Assembly (NCBI RefSeq): GCF_037023745.1
Contig: NZ_CP146101.1
Coordinates: forward strand, 5,968,001 to 6,032,000
DNA: 64,000 bases
Reading direction: 5' to 3'
Source: Streptomyces sp. SCSIO 30461
GTDB taxonomy: Bacteria; Actinomycetota; Actinomycetes; Streptomycetales; Streptomycetaceae
A program made the position numbers and the translations under genes. Shown here in pieces: positions 9,029 to 18,288 of this stretch (positions are counted from its first letter, which is position 1; each line of letters starts with the position of its first letter). A model generated the notes under the pieces. The model saw only the letters and a list, made by a program, of their open reading frames with translations. It had not been told where the DNA came from and ran no database searches.

Positions 9029-11087
9029 GCTGAAGCGTTTCGGCAGGGGGCCGCTGCCGATGGGTGCGCTGATCTCGGTACTCCTGCTGCCGCTGCTCTA
9101 CGGCGCCCTCTATCTGGCGTCGTTCTGGGACCCCTACAGCCGCCTCGACCGGATACCCGTGGCACTCGTCAACGACGACAAGGGAGCCACCGCCTCGGGC
9201 AAGAAGCTCACCGCTGGTGACGAGATCACCGAAGGCCTGCTCGACAGCAAGGTCTTCAAGTGGCACCAGGTGAGCGATGCCGAGGCCCGCGAGGGCGTGG
9301 AGGACGGGAGGTACTACCTCTCGTTGACCATGCCCACCGACTTCAGCGAGCGGATCGCCTCCAACTCCGGCGACTCGCCGGAGACCAGCGCCCTGGAAGT
9401 GCGTACCAACGACGCCAACAACTACATCGTCGGGCAGATATCCCGCTCGGTGTTCTCCGAGGTCCGCAAGTCCGCGTCGCAGAACGCCTCCCGGTCGATC
9501 CTCGACAAGATCTTCATCTCCTTCTCCGACATCCACGACGCGACGGAGAAGGCCGCGAACGGCGCCGACGAGCTCAAGGGCGGCATCGGCAAGGCCAAGA
9601 GGGGTTCCGAGGACCTCGCCAACGGCCTCGGCAGCGCCAAGACCGGCAGCGGCGAGCTCAAGGGCGGCATCGTCCGCCTCAACGAGGGAGCGGGCGACCT
9701 GGAGAAGGGCGCCAGGGAGGTCGCGGGCGGCACACAGAAGCTGGCCGACCGTGTGAACGGCATCGCCGGCGCCATCCGCCCGTACTTCAAGGACAACGGC
9801 AAGTCGATCGGCGACACCGCACGCCTGGTCGAGGACTCCGCCCGGGCCACCCAGCGGCACCTGGACGACCTCGTGGAGCAGGCTCCGCTGGCCGCCGCCG
9901 CGTCACGCAAGAGCGCGGACCTCCTGGCCGGGTACTACGACGAGCGGTGCGACGGCGCCCTACCGCCCGACAAGAGCCTGTGCGACGTCCTGGGCCACGC
10001 CAAGACCGACGCCGCGGATGTCGCCGAGATCGGCGCCGACATCAACCAGCTGGTCAAGGACAACGACAGCGACCTGAGGAAGCTGGACTCCCAACTGGAC
10101 ACCCTGCAGACGCAGGCCAGGAAGCTCGCCGAGAGCGCCCCTCGCCTGGACGAGGACGTGGAGCAGGCCGTCCGCGACATCAACCGGCTCAACTCCGGCG
10201 CGCAGCAGGTGGCCCAGGGCGCGGACCGGATCCACACCGGTCTCGGCAGCGCGCAGACGGGCTCCGCCGACCTCGACTCCGGGGTCGGGCGGCTGTGGAC
10301 CGGTGCCCAGGATCTCGACGGCGGGATGTTCAAGCTGGTCGATGGCTCGTCCGAGCTGGCCGGCGGCCTCAACGAGGGCGTGGCCAAGATCCCCGACTAC
10401 GGCAAGGACGAGCGCGACCGCCGTACGGAGGTCATGTCCGACCCCGTCCAGCTCGCGTCCCAGTCACTGCACAAGGCGTCCAACTACGGCACCGGCTTCG
10501 CCCCGTACTTCATCCCGCTCTCCCTGTGGGTGGGCGCGATGGTCGCCTACATGCTGATCCAGCCGCTCAACCGTCGCGCTCTCGCTGCGGGGTCGCCTGC
10601 CTGGCGCATCGCGCTCGCGGGCTGGCTTCCGGTCGCCGCCATCGGCCTGGTCCAGGTCGGTGCCCTGATGTCGGTGCTGCACTGGGGGCTGGGGCTCGAG
10701 ATGGCCCACGCGGCCGGCACGCTCGGGTTCCTGGTGCTGACCGTGCTCTGCTTCGCCGCGATCATCCAATGGCTCAACGCCCGCTTCGGCGCGGCGGGCC
10801 GGATTCTCGTGCTCGCCATGCTGATGCTCCAGCTGACCTCGGCCGGGGGCACATATCCCGTCCAGACCAGCCCCGGCTTCTTCAACGCCATCCACCCCTA
10901 CCTGCCGATGACATACGTGGTGGAGTCCCTGCGTCGGCTCATCACGGGTGGCGACACCGGATCGGTCTGGGGAGCCTGCGCCGTACTGCTGGCCTTCACC
11001 GCCGGGGCGCTGGCGCTCTCCTCGCTCGCCGCTCGGGGCAAGCAGGTGTGGACGTTCGACCGCCTGCACCCCGAGCTGAGCATGTGA
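9000..11087 (+). CDS. YhgE/Pip family (ABC-2-like) membrane protein
   Basis: A 695-residue protein with the Pip/YhgE layout. One N-terminal transmembrane helix (about 22-42) precedes a large extracytoplasmic region with repeated Gly-rich heptad stretches (GADELKGGIGKAKRGSEDL, TGSGELKGGIVRLNEGAGDL). Five or six C-terminal helices follow (about 495-680, ABC-2 type). The family includes phage-infection protein homologues and ESX/type VII accessory or efflux-like exporters. Its ORF overlaps the degenerate ABC ATPase gene, and both sit behind the TetR palindrome, so the three genes form one regulated unit. The exported substrate is unknown. Confidence 0.9.
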   Translation: MRSPKLAALELKRFGRGPLPMGALISVLLLPLLYGALYLASFWDPYSRLDRIPVALVNDDKGATASGKKLTAGDEITEGLLDSKVFKWHQVSDAEAREGVEDGRYYLSLTMPTDFSERIASNSGDSPETSALEVRTNDANNYIVGQISRSVFSEVRKSASQNASRSILDKIFISFSDIHDATEKAANGADELKGGIGKAKRGSEDLANGLGSAKTGSGELKGGIVRLNEGAGDLEKGAREVAGGTQKLADRVNGIAGAIRPYFKDNGKSIGDTARLVEDSARATQRHLDDLVEQAPLAAAASRKSADLLAGYYDERCDGALPPDKSLCDVLGHAKTDAADVAEIGADINQLVKDNDSDLRKLDSQLDTLQTQARKLAESAPRLDEDVEQAVRDINRLNSGAQQVAQGADRIHTGLGSAQTGSADLDSGVGRLWTGAQDLDGGMFKLVDGSSELAGGLNEGVAKIPDYGKDERDRRTEVMSDPVQLASQSLHKASNYGTGFAPYFIPLSLWVGAMVAYMLIQPLNRRALAAGSPAWRIALAGWLPVAAIGLVQVGALMSVLHWGLGLEMAHAAGTLGFLVLTVLCFAAIIQWLNARFGAAGRILVLAMLMLQLTSAGGTYPVQTSPGFFNAIHPYLPMTYVVESLRRLITGGDTGSVWGACAVLLAFTAGALALSSLAARGKQVWTFDRLHPELSM

Positions 11088-11115
11088 GATCGCCGAACCT
11101 GTGAGAATCAACGCC

Positions 11116-11724
11116 ATGAACAGCAGCAGCACCCGGCGGCAGGCGACGCGCGCCAAACTCTACGAAGCGGCCGTCACCCTCATCGCCGAGCAGGGTTTCT
11201 CCGCGACGACCGTCGATGAGATCGCCGAGCGGGCGGGCGTCGCCAAGGGCACGGTCTACTACAACTTCAAGAGCAAGACCGAGCTCTTCGAGGAGTTGCT
11301 GCGGTACGGGGTCGGCCTGCTCAGCTCGTCCCTCCAGGCCGCGGCGGAGGAGACCGAGGAGCGGGGCGGCACCAGCGTCGAGGCGCTGGACGCCATGGTG
11401 CGGGCCGGTCTGGTCTTCATCGACCGCTACCCCGCCTTCACCCAGCTCTACGTCGCCGAGCTCTGGCGCACCAACCGCGCCTGGCAGTCGACGCTGATGG
11501 TGGTCCGCCAGAAGGCGGTCGCCGTGGTCGAGACCGTACTGCGGGAGGGCGTCGAGCGTGGTGAGCTGAGCGACGAGATCGACGTGCAGCTCACCGCCGC
11601 GGCGCTGGTCGGAATGGTGCTGGTGGCCGCGCTCGACTGGCAGGCGTTCCAGCCGGAGAGGTCGATCGACGATGTCCACTCGGCGCTGTCCCGGCTGCTG
11701 CACGGCCGGGTGAGCGGGCGCTGA
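11116..11724 (+). CDS. TetR/AcrR family transcriptional regulator
   Basis: A 202-residue regulator from the ATG at 11116; an in-frame GTG at 11101 would add five residues. The N-terminal helix-turn-helix is typical (TLIAEQGFSATTVDEIAER then GVAKGTVYYNFKSK). The C-terminal ligand domain is all-helical. It follows the YhgE/Pip gene by 28 bp on the same strand and is the last gene of the operon. The perfect palindrome at 8029-8058 is the obvious binding site, giving an autoregulated efflux-type circuit. The ligand is unknown. Confidence 0.92.
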   Translation: MNSSSTRRQATRAKLYEAAVTLIAEQGFSATTVDEIAERAGVAKGTVYYNFKSKTELFEELLRYGVGLLSSSLQAAAEETEERGGTSVEALDAMVRAGLVFIDRYPAFTQLYVAELWRTNRAWQSTLMVVRQKAVAVVETVLREGVERGELSDEIDVQLTAAALVGMVLVAALDWQAFQPERSIDDVHSALSRLLHGRVSGR

Positions 11725-12138
11725 GCCCTGGCCTCCGGAGACACGGACGACCGAGCGGAGACGAGCGGAGAAACCGGTCCGCCGAAGCTCGATCCCCCTG
11801 AGTTTCGCCGGACCGGCGTTTTCTCCGTGTCCCCCGGCTTTCCCCGTCTCCCCGTCTCCCCGGTGTGTCCTTGCCCGGGACCGCGATTCCCCTGTCCCCC
11901 GGTCCGGGCAACCCCCGATTCGGATGGGTACGCCGCGCCGTTCCGCCGCCCCGTGTCGGCGGTGCGGCGCTGCGTCTTCCACCTGGCTCCACTCTTGCGT
12001 CCGCCATGGTGGGACCCCATCCGTGCGCCTACTCATCTCGTGGCCTAGGTACGGATACTCAGAGCCCCGTGCTCGTCCCCAGCCAGCGCACCGGCACTGC
12101 CCGCGGCGGTGTCGGTGCCTGCCGATACAGTCCTTCTC
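11725..12138. other. Intergenic region after the TetR gene
   Basis: About 410 bp without a credible gene. It holds a large imperfect hairpin at 11768-11826, just after the TetR stop. A second imperfect hairpin pairs 11871-11882 with 11901-11911, one base short of perfect. C-rich sequence lies between them. Codon use in the short frames here is not gene-like. Confidence 0.6.
11768..11826 (+). terminator. Hairpin terminator of the ABC-YhgE-TetR operon
   Basis: The left arm (GGAGAAACCGGTCCGCCGAA from 11768) pairs with a right arm ending TTTTCTCC at 11826, with one mismatch and a small bulge. The right arm ends in a T-rich run. It lies 44 bp after the tetR stop codon. Confidence 0.75.
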
Positions 12139-13611
12139 ATGGCACGGATTGCGGTGATCGGTGCGGGGATGGGCGCCATGGCGGCGGCGGCCAGGCTCGC
12201 GGTGGCAGGGCATCGGGTGATGGTCCACGAGCGCTCGGGGACCTTCGGCGGTGCGGTGGGCGCGTTCGAGCGGGATGGTTTCGCCTTCGACACGGGCCCC
12301 GGTCTGCTGCACCTGCCCGCGGTGTACCGCGATCTGTTCCTCAAGACCGGCAAGCAGCCGCTGGAGAGCCGGATCGAGATGGCCCAGGTGGACCCGGCGA
12401 GCCGCCATCTGTTCGCCGACGGCACGGCGGTGTCCCTGCCGAACGCCTCACGCGGGGGCGTCGTAGCCGCGCTGGACTCGGCGTTGGGCGCCGGGACCGG
12501 CGAGCGTTGGGGCGACTTCCTGAAGCGTGCCCGTGAGTGCTGGGACCGTTCGCGCCGCCCCCTGCTCGAAGAGCCCCTGTGGCCGAACTGGCAGGTGCTG
12601 GGCCGTGAGCCGTATCCGGCGTTGCGGCAGCGCCGGATGCTGCGCGTCCGGCAGGCGGCCACGCTGGCCCAGGTCGGCGCCTGGGAGCTGGCCGACCCCC
12701 GGCTCGCGTCTTTGCTCGACGTGTGCGCGCTGTCCTACGGACTCGACCCTCGGCGGGCACCCGCAGCCGCCGCTCTGCTGCCGTACATGGAGCACACGTT
12801 CGGCGCCTGGTACGTCAGGGGTGGGATGCGGGCCCTCGCACGGGCGGTGTACGAGCGCTGCCTGGAGCGAGGGGTGGACTTCACCTTCGGCAGCGAGGTG
12901 GTCGGCGTGCTCGAACGGGACGGCAGGGCTGCCGGTCTGGAGTTGGCCGACGGCTCCACCGTCGAGGCTGACGAGGTGGTGGCGGCGGCCGGGCGCGGCG
13001 GACTCGGCGACCGTGAGCCGTGGCGGGACGGCGATGTGCGGCCGGGCGCCGCGGATCAGGCCCCCGGCAGGTTCACGATGCTGATGGCGCTACGCGGAGC
13101 CCGGGCCTCGGAAGCAGCGCATCAGACCGTGGTGCACTCACCCGACACGGCGGCAGAGGCAGCGGCGGTCTTCGGCGGTGGACCGGCCGGGCGGCCGACG
13201 GTCATGGTGCTGCGCCCCGACGATCCGACGACGCGTCCGGACCAGGACCACGAGGCGGTCACGCTGACCGCGACGGCCCCGGGCGATCCGGCCCACTGGT
13301 CGGAGAAGGCGGTCCGGGACTGCTTCGCGGGAGCGCTCGCCACCGCTGCGGAGCAGGTGATCCCGGACATACGGGAGCGGCTGCTCTGGCACGAGGTCCT
13401 CACCCCGGCGGAGACGGGCCGGGTCCGCCCGCCCGCGCTGGCGGGCTCGGGGGGCGCCTACCTCCGCCCGTCGAACAGCACCCGTCTGCCGGGCCTGCAC
13501 CTCGCGGGCGGCTGGTCCCACCCCGGCGGCGGTCTCGCCCACGCCGGTATGTCGGGCGCGCTGGTGGCGGGCCTGATCGTGGAAGGCGAGGACTTCCGCG
13601 GCTCGCAGTGA
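12139..13611 (+). CDS. Phytoene-desaturase-like FAD-dependent oxidoreductase
   Basis: A 490-residue flavoprotein of the CrtI/phytoene dehydrogenase-like type. The N-terminal dinucleotide-binding motif is VIGAGMGAMAAAARLAVAG, followed by GGAVGAFERDGFAFDTGPGL. The C-terminal FAD segment reads GLHLAGGWSHPGGGLAHAGMS. The ATG at 12139 is chosen because it places the Rossmann strand at residue 2, as in relatives; an upstream in-frame ATG/GTG would add ten residues. There are no carotenoid genes nearby, so carotenoid desaturation should not be assumed. It appears monocistronic. Confidence 0.87.
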   Translation: MARIAVIGAGMGAMAAAARLAVAGHRVMVHERSGTFGGAVGAFERDGFAFDTGPGLLHLPAVYRDLFLKTGKQPLESRIEMAQVDPASRHLFADGTAVSLPNASRGGVVAALDSALGAGTGERWGDFLKRARECWDRSRRPLLEEPLWPNWQVLGREPYPALRQRRMLRVRQAATLAQVGAWELADPRLASLLDVCALSYGLDPRRAPAAAALLPYMEHTFGAWYVRGGMRALARAVYERCLERGVDFTFGSEVVGVLERDGRAAGLELADGSTVEADEVVAAAGRGGLGDREPWRDGDVRPGAADQAPGRFTMLMALRGARASEAAHQTVVHSPDTAAEAAAVFGGGPAGRPTVMVLRPDDPTTRPDQDHEAVTLTATAPGDPAHWSEKAVRDCFAGALATAAEQVIPDIRERLLWHEVLTPAETGRVRPPALAGSGGAYLRPSNSTRLPGLHLAGGWSHPGGGLAHAGMSGALVAGLIVEGEDFRGSQ

Positions 13612-13725
13612 GGACGGCCTCGCGGTGCCGGTGCACTCCCGGGCACGAACCGGTGGCATGTGGTCTCGCGCCGCGTAGTGAGCGAGTTCCACGGTGACCG
13701 CCCATGGGGTGGCGCTGCGGGGCTT

Positions 13726-13744
13726 CGGGGTGTGCCGCACCCCG
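13726..13744. terminator. Small hairpin between convergent genes
   Basis: Seven-bp perfect arms (CGGGGTG at 13726-13732, CACCCCG at 13738-13744) with a 5-nt loop. It sits between the convergent flavoprotein gene and the repeat-rich membrane protein gene. Confidence 0.45.
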
Positions 13745-13772
13745 CGCGAGCCGGGCCCGCTGCGCGCGACGC

Positions 13773-14570
13773 TCAGTAGCGGTACGGCTGGCCGTTCTCG
13801 TAGCCGCCGTGGTCGGGCTCGGTGTTCGGGTATCCGTAACCGTACGACTGCTGAGGCGCCTCGGCGCCATCGCGCTGCTGGGGCACCCAGACTCCGCCCG
13901 GAGGGGTCTCCTGGTACCCCTGCTGAGTGGCGTACGGATCGGCGTACTGCTGCGCGGCATAGGGGTCGGAATACGACGCCCCGTAACCCGTGGTCCCGAC
14001 GTACGGGTCGGAGTAGGCGGCGTACTGCTGCTGTCCCGCGCCGTAGTCGTACGCGTCCTGCGCCTGCGCGGCGGTCGGCTGCTCGTACGGAGAGCTTTGG
14101 CTGCCGTAGCCCTCGTAGACGCCGTACTGGCTCGTGTCATCCGGCAGCGGCAGGGGCTCGTACACCGGCTCCGCGCCCGCGTGCAGGTCGTACGACTCGT
14201 AGGACTCGCCCGAACCCGGCTCGTACGAGAGGTCGGAGACCTCCAGTGTCGGCTCACGTTCGGCCGCGGGGCCCGCGGCGGGGCCGGATGCCTTGCGGCG
14301 GCGGCTGGAGCCGGGCTTGCCCCCAATGGCCCATCCGGTGGAGAACCCGCGCCGGAACGACAAGGTGACATAGGTCTGGCCGACCGCGAAGCACGCGGCG
14401 CCGAGCCCGATGACGATCACGTTCGGTAGCAGCACACCCAGGACCACTCCCAGGAACCCACCGAACGCGAGCAGGCGCCAGCGCAGCCGTGCCTTGTACT
14501 GGAGCAGTACCTCGCCCAGCAGCCACAGCGCGACAATGCCGAACGCGATGTAGAGCGCCGTCCAGCCCAT
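13773..14570 (-). CDS. Membrane protein with Tyr/Gln/Pro-rich repetitive tail
   Basis: A 265-residue protein of unknown function. Two closely spaced transmembrane segments (about 3-22 and 33-62; LLAFGGFLGVVLGVLLPNVIV) precede a basic linker (GGKPGSSRRRKASG). A low-complexity acidic C-terminal half is rich in Tyr, Gln, Ser, Pro and Gly, with repeated SDPY/ADPY and TGYG/YGY units. Homologous Streptomyces proteins are only known as hypothetical. The architecture suggests a membrane anchor with a disordered cytoplasmic tail. It is separated by 52 bp from metF, which is upstream on the same strand. Confidence 0.8.
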   Translation of the reverse strand: MGWTALYIAFGIVALWLLGEVLLQYKARLRWRLLAFGGFLGVVLGVLLPNVIVIGLGAACFAVGQTYVTLSFRRGFSTGWAIGGKPGSSRRRKASGPAAGPAAEREPTLEVSDLSYEPGSGESYESYDLHAGAEPVYEPLPLPDDTSQYGVYEGYGSQSSPYEQPTAAQAQDAYDYGAGQQQYAAYSDPYVGTTGYGASYSDPYAAQQYADPYATQQGYQETPPGGVWVPQQRDGAEAPQQSYGYGYPNTEPDHGGYENGQPYRY

Positions 14571-14622
14571 GCCCGCCCCTCCTCATCGGCCGCCGCCGCG
14601 GGGTGATGGCGGATGTGGCCGG

Positions 14623-15540
14623 TTACGACTGCTCGTGCAGTCCGAGATTCTCGTAGATTTCGAGTGTTGCCGTGGAGTTGTTCAGCGTAATGAAATGCAG
14701 ACCGGGGACACCCTGGGACAGCAGTCGTGCGCAGAACTCCGTCGCGAACTCGATGCCAATGGAGCGTACAGCGGCGGGATCGCCCGCGACCGCGCGCATC
14801 CTCTCCTCCAGGGCGGAAGGAAAGGCCGCATTGCTCAGCTGACCGAACCGCTCGATCTGCTTCACGCTGGTCACAGGCATGATCTCGGGAATGATCGGGG
14901 TCGAGCAGCCGGCCGCGGCGACTCGGTCACACAACCGGAAATAGTCATCGGGGTCGAAGAACATCTGGGTGATCGCATAGTCGGCACCCGCCCGGCACTT
15001 GTCCACGAAGTACCCGACGTCCGTGTCCCAGTCCGTGGATCGCGGATGCATCTCGGGGAAGGCGGCGACCCCGACGCAGAAGTCGCCGGCGTCCTTGATG
15101 AGCCGTACCAGGTCGGCGGCGTAGTCCAAGCCTTCCGGGTGTCTGATCCACTCGCCCATGGGGTCACCCGGCGGGTCACCGCGCAGAGCGAGCATGTTGC
15201 GGATGCCCGCGTCGGCGAACTGACCGATCATATTGCGCAGTTCGGCGATGGAATGGCCGACCGCGGTGAGATGGGCCACCGGGGTGAGCGTGCTGTCGGC
15301 GGCGATCTCCTGGGTGGCCTTGACCGTGCCGGACCGGGTCGAGCCACCCGCTCCGTAGGTCACGGAGACAAAGCTCGGGCGCACCGCTTCGACCCTGCGC
15401 AACGCGTTCCAGAGGTTGCGCTCGCCCTTTTCCGTCTTGGGCGCCCAGAACTCGAAGGAGTACGAGGTCTTGCCGGTCGCCAGCAGCTCTCGCACGGTGT
15501 GCGCGTGATCAGTCCTGGTCGAAGCTGTGCCAAGGGCCAT
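14623..15540 (-). CDS. metF: Methylenetetrahydrofolate reductase
   Basis: A 305-residue TIM-barrel flavoenzyme that reduces 5,10-methylene-THF to 5-methyl-THF for methionine synthesis. Family motifs are [44 protein letters not shown] and the C-terminal GLHFITLNN. The length is normal for bacterial MetF. It lies downstream of thiE (64 bp gap, same strand), a common Streptomyces arrangement. No SAM riboswitch was recognised upstream. The ATG start gives [10 protein letters not shown]. Confidence 0.95.
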   Translation of the reverse strand: MALGTASTRTDHAHTVRELLATGKTSYSFEFWAPKTEKGERNLWNALRRVEAVRPSFVSVTYGAGGSTRSGTVKATQEIAADSTLTPVAHLTAVGHSIAELRNMIGQFADAGIRNMLALRGDPPGDPMGEWIRHPEGLDYAADLVRLIKDAGDFCVGVAAFPEMHPRSTDWDTDVGYFVDKCRAGADYAITQMFFDPDDYFRLCDRVAAAGCSTPIIPEIMPVTSVKQIERFGQLSNAAFPSALEERMRAVAGDPAAVRSIGIEFATEFCARLLSQGVPGLHFITLNNSTATLEIYENLGLHEQS

Positions 15541-15604
15541 ATTCGCAGGTTAGCGGGGGCTACCGGGGGACCCAACCGATGTCCACCCATCGGACACCAA
15601 AGGT

Positions 15605-16276
15605 TTACTTTAGGACGGGAGCCGCCTGGTTCCCGTATCCGCGTATCCGCATGCTGAGATCGGCCGCCGCAGCGCCTGGGTCGTCGGCCTCGGTGACCGC
15701 CCGGACGACGACGACGCGGCGGGCCCCGGCCTCCAACACCTGCTCCAGGTTGCCCGCGTCGATACCGCCGATCGCGAACCAGGGGCGGTCCTGCGGGAGC
15801 GCGGCCGTGCAGCGCACCAGATCGAGCCCGGGCGCCAGGCGGCCCGGTTTTGTGGGCGTGGGCCAGCAGGGCCCCGTGCAGTAGTAGTCGACTCCCGGCT
15901 GCACGGCCGCTGCGGCGGCTTCCTCCGGGGTGTGCGTGGAACGCCCGATGAGCACCTCGCCGCCGATGATGGCCCGGGCCGCCGGAACCGGCAGGTCGCC
16001 CTGACCCAGGTGCAGCACGTCGGATCCGACGGCATGTGCGACATCGGCCCGGTCGTTGACCGCGAGCAGCTTGCCGTGGCGGCGGCAGGCGTCGGCGAAG
16101 ACGGCGAGGTGGTCGAGCTCCTCTCCGGCTTCCAGGCCCTTGTCCCTCAACTGCACGATGTCCACGCCGGAGGACAGCACGGCGTCCAGGAACTCGGGCA
16201 GGTCGCCCTGGCGCCTGCGGGCGTCGGTGCAGAGATAGAGCCGGGCGTCGGAGAGACGCGCGCGAGCGGTGGACAT
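15605..16276 (-). CDS. thiE: Thiamine phosphate synthase
   Basis: A 223-residue TIM-barrel enzyme joining HMP-pyrophosphate and thiazole phosphate to give thiamine phosphate. Motifs: [39 protein letters not shown], the pyrophosphate-handling TPTKPGR, and [11 protein letters not shown]. One unusual spot is [12 protein letters not shown], where most relatives have a GPVFPTPTK-type segment with small hydrophobics; two Cys are present here. It is transcribed opposite to the thiO-thiS-thiG operon 2.5 kb away. No TPP riboswitch was seen before this gene, unlike thiO. Confidence 0.93.
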   Translation of the reverse strand: MSTARARLSDARLYLCTDARRRQGDLPEFLDAVLSSGVDIVQLRDKGLEAGEELDHLAVFADACRRHGKLLAVNDRADVAHAVGSDVLHLGQGDLPVPAARAIIGGEVLIGRSTHTPEEAAAAAVQPGVDYYCTGPCWPTPTKPGRLAPGLDLVRCTAALPQDRPWFAIGGIDAGNLEQVLEAGARRVVVVRAVTEADDPGAAAADLSMRIRGYGNQAAPVLK

Positions 16277-16426
16277 GGCTTTGTTCCCCCGTGGCTGGTT
16301 GGCTTGTCGGCTGCCCGGTGCGGACAGCTGCGGCGGTGGACGGCGGACCGCTCACGGAACACGGTCCGCCGAACACGCCGCTGCCCGGCGGACCGGCCGC
16401 ACTCCGCCGATCGACCCTTGTCCGGT

Positions 16427-16489
16427 GCATCCGGCGCATCCGGCGCATCCGGCGCATCCGGCGCATCCGGTGCATCCGGCGCATCCGGT
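16427..16489. repeat. 9-bp minisatellite, seven tandem units
   Basis: Seven head-to-tail copies of GCATCCGGY (five ending C, two ending T), preceded by a partial unit at 16421-16426. It lies in the 261-bp gap between the end of the Rv2175c-type gene and the start of thiE, so any thiE promoter or leader is next to it. A 9-bp period is too short for CRISPR. Confidence 0.95.
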
Positions 16490-16537
16490 GTGGATCGGCG
16501 GGACAGGAGCCTGGACGGATCCGCCGGTTGGGAAGGT

Positions 16538-16903
16538 TCAGACGGCGAGCGCCTGGGCCCGGCGCTTCACCTCCGTACCGCGATTCTCGCTGAGCGCCTC
16601 GGCGGGGGTGCCCGGCAGGGTGGGGTCCGGGGTGAAGAGCCACTCCAGCATCTCTTCGTCGGTGAAGCCGTCGTCCCTCAGCAGGGTCAGGGTGCCGGTG
16701 AGTCCCTTGACCACCTTGTCGCCCTTGATGAAGGCGGCCGGCACCTGAAGTGTCCGGTTCTCGCCGCGGCGCACGGCGATCAGCTGACCCTCCTTGACGA
16801 GCTGGCGCACACGCGTCACCTCGACGTCGAGCATTTCCGCGATGTCAGGCAGGTGAAGCCAGGCGGGGACGAGGGCATCGATCTTTGCGTCAATCTCGGT
16901 CAC
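16538..16903 (-). CDS. Rv2175c-type DNA-binding protein
   Basis: A 121-residue protein. Its N-terminal half carries an atypical helix-turn-helix (WLHLPDIAEMLDVEVTRVRQ) with a wing (GQLIAVRRGENRTLQVPAAF). Its C-terminal half is the family's small domain ending LEWLFTPDPTLPG. The M. tuberculosis homologue Rv2175c is a DNA-binding substrate of the Ser/Thr kinase PknL, encoded beside it. Here a PASTA kinase gene lies 4.4 kb away, so the same phospho-link is plausible but inferred. The target DNA site is unknown. Confidence 0.88.
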   Translation of the reverse strand: MTEIDAKIDALVPAWLHLPDIAEMLDVEVTRVRQLVKEGQLIAVRRGENRTLQVPAAFIKGDKVVKGLTGTLTLLRDDGFTDEEMLEWLFTPDPTLPGTPAEALSENRGTEVKRRAQALAV

Positions 16904-16946
16904 AGGACAAGCCTGCCATCCCGCACTGACAGTCGGTAGCCGGGCC

Positions 16947-18260
16947 CTACTCGACTGCCGCCTTCAGAGGGACCCCGGGGTCCGCCGCACGGGCGGGGTC
17001 GAGCCGCGCGCCCGCCTCGATGAGCCGCCTGCCCTGGGTCACGTCTCGGGGCCTGCCGACCGCCAGCACGGCGGCCAGCACGTGACGCCCGTCGTCCGCC
17101 GTTCTCAGCCACAGCACGGACCAGCCGGAACCCACCGCCGGGTCACCCCGCCAAACGAGTGTTCCGGCCCCTTCGTGATGGCCTGCGTACTGCACGAAGC
17201 GCCCGAACTGCTCGGACCAGAAGTACGGCACCGGGTCGTAGCTCAGCGGCGGCTCGCCCCGCAGGTCACGCAGCACATTGGCGGCGACCGTACGCGGGCC
17301 CTGGAGGGCGTTGTCCCAGTGGTGCACGAGGAGCCGCCTGCCGTAGCGCCGCGAGGGGAAGGAGGCGCAGTCGCCGACCGCGTGGACATCGGGCAGCGTG
17401 GTGCGCAGCCGTTCGTCGGCGGTGATCGAGCCGTCCGGCCCGAGGGCGATGCCCGAGCCGGCGAGCCAGCGGGTCGCCGGACGCGCGCCCACACCCACGA
17501 CCACCGCGTCGGCGTTCAGCCGCCTGCCGCCCGCGCCCCCGGCACCTGCCCCGGCGCGGGCACCGGGACCGGTCCCCACACCGGTTTCGACACCGGCACT
17601 CTCGGCGAGGACGACCGCCCCTGGCTCGACCGCGGCAACCCGTGCGCCGGTGATGAGCGAGGCGCCGCTCTCGGTGTACCAGCCGGCCATGGGCGCGGTC
17701 ACCTCGGCCGGCAGAACGCCCGCGAGCGGCCGGTCGGCCGCCTCCACCACGGTTACCGCGCAGCCTGCCTGACGGGCGGCTGTGGCGAACTCCGCCCCGA
17801 TCCAGCCCGCCCCGACGACCACGATGTCGTGCTTGCGCTCCAGCACCGGGCGCAGCCGCCGCGCGTCGTCCAGCGTGCGCAGCAGGTGGACTCCCTTGAC
17901 CCCTTCGGTGCCGGGCAGCGTGAGGGGCTCGGCACCGGTGGCGACCACGAGGGTGTCGTACGGCACGGGGCCCGCCTCGGTGTCGAGCTCATGCGCGTCC
18001 GGGCGCAGTCCGCTGACCTCGCGGCCGAGGTGGAGTTCGACATCGATCGCCTCGAAGTCGACGTCGAGCGCGGAGCCCTCCGCGTTGCCGAGCAGCACGG
18101 CCTTGGAGAGCGGAGGCCGGTCGTAGGGCTGGTGCGGCTCGGCGCCGATCAGGGTGAGGCTGCCGGTGAAGCCCTGATCGCGCAGGGCGACCGCGGTCTG
18201 GGACCCGGCCATCCCGGCCCCCGCGATCACGACCCGGTGCTGTGCGGTGTGCTCGTTCAC
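16947..18260 (-). CDS. FAD/NAD(P)-dependent oxidoreductase (ferredoxin/rubredoxin reductase type)
   Basis: A 437-residue two-nucleotide-domain flavoprotein. The FAD site is VVIAGAGMAGSQTAVALR near the N-terminus and the NAD(P)H site is VVGAGWIGAEFATAAR (about 150-165). The FAD-phosphate motif is HAVGDCASFP (about 305), followed by a reductase C-terminal domain with YFWSEQFGRFVQYAG. The layout matches ferredoxin reductases that serve P450s or dioxygenases. An Ala/Gly-rich insertion of about 25 residues (GTGPGARAGAGAGGAGG) interrupts the NAD domain. There is no partner ferredoxin or P450 adjacent, so the electron acceptor is unknown. Confidence 0.88.
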   Translation of the reverse strand: MNEHTAQHRVVIAGAGMAGSQTAVALRDQGFTGSLTLIGAEPHQPYDRPPLSKAVLLGNAEGSALDVDFEAIDVELHLGREVSGLRPDAHELDTEAGPVPYDTLVVATGAEPLTLPGTEGVKGVHLLRTLDDARRLRPVLERKHDIVVVGAGWIGAEFATAARQAGCAVTVVEAADRPLAGVLPAEVTAPMAGWYTESGASLITGARVAAVEPGAVVLAESAGVETGVGTGPGARAGAGAGGAGGRRLNADAVVVGVGARPATRWLAGSGIALGPDGSITADERLRTTLPDVHAVGDCASFPSRRYGRRLLVHHWDNALQGPRTVAANVLRDLRGEPPLSYDPVPYFWSEQFGRFVQYAGHHEGAGTLVWRGDPAVGSGWSVLWLRTADDGRHVLAAVLAVGRPRDVTQGRRLIEAGARLDPARAADPGVPLKAAVE

Positions 18261-18288
18261 CGGACCAGCCTAGTCACCTGACGAGCCG

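Noticed and set aside
12139..13611. Carotenoid biosynthesis cluster
   Set aside because: Only a CrtI-like flavoprotein is present. No crtB, crtE or crtY-like genes adjoin it, so carotenoid function is not supported.
16421..16489. CRISPR-like array
   Set aside because: Repeat units are 9 bp with no spacers and no cas genes are nearby, so it is a minisatellite.
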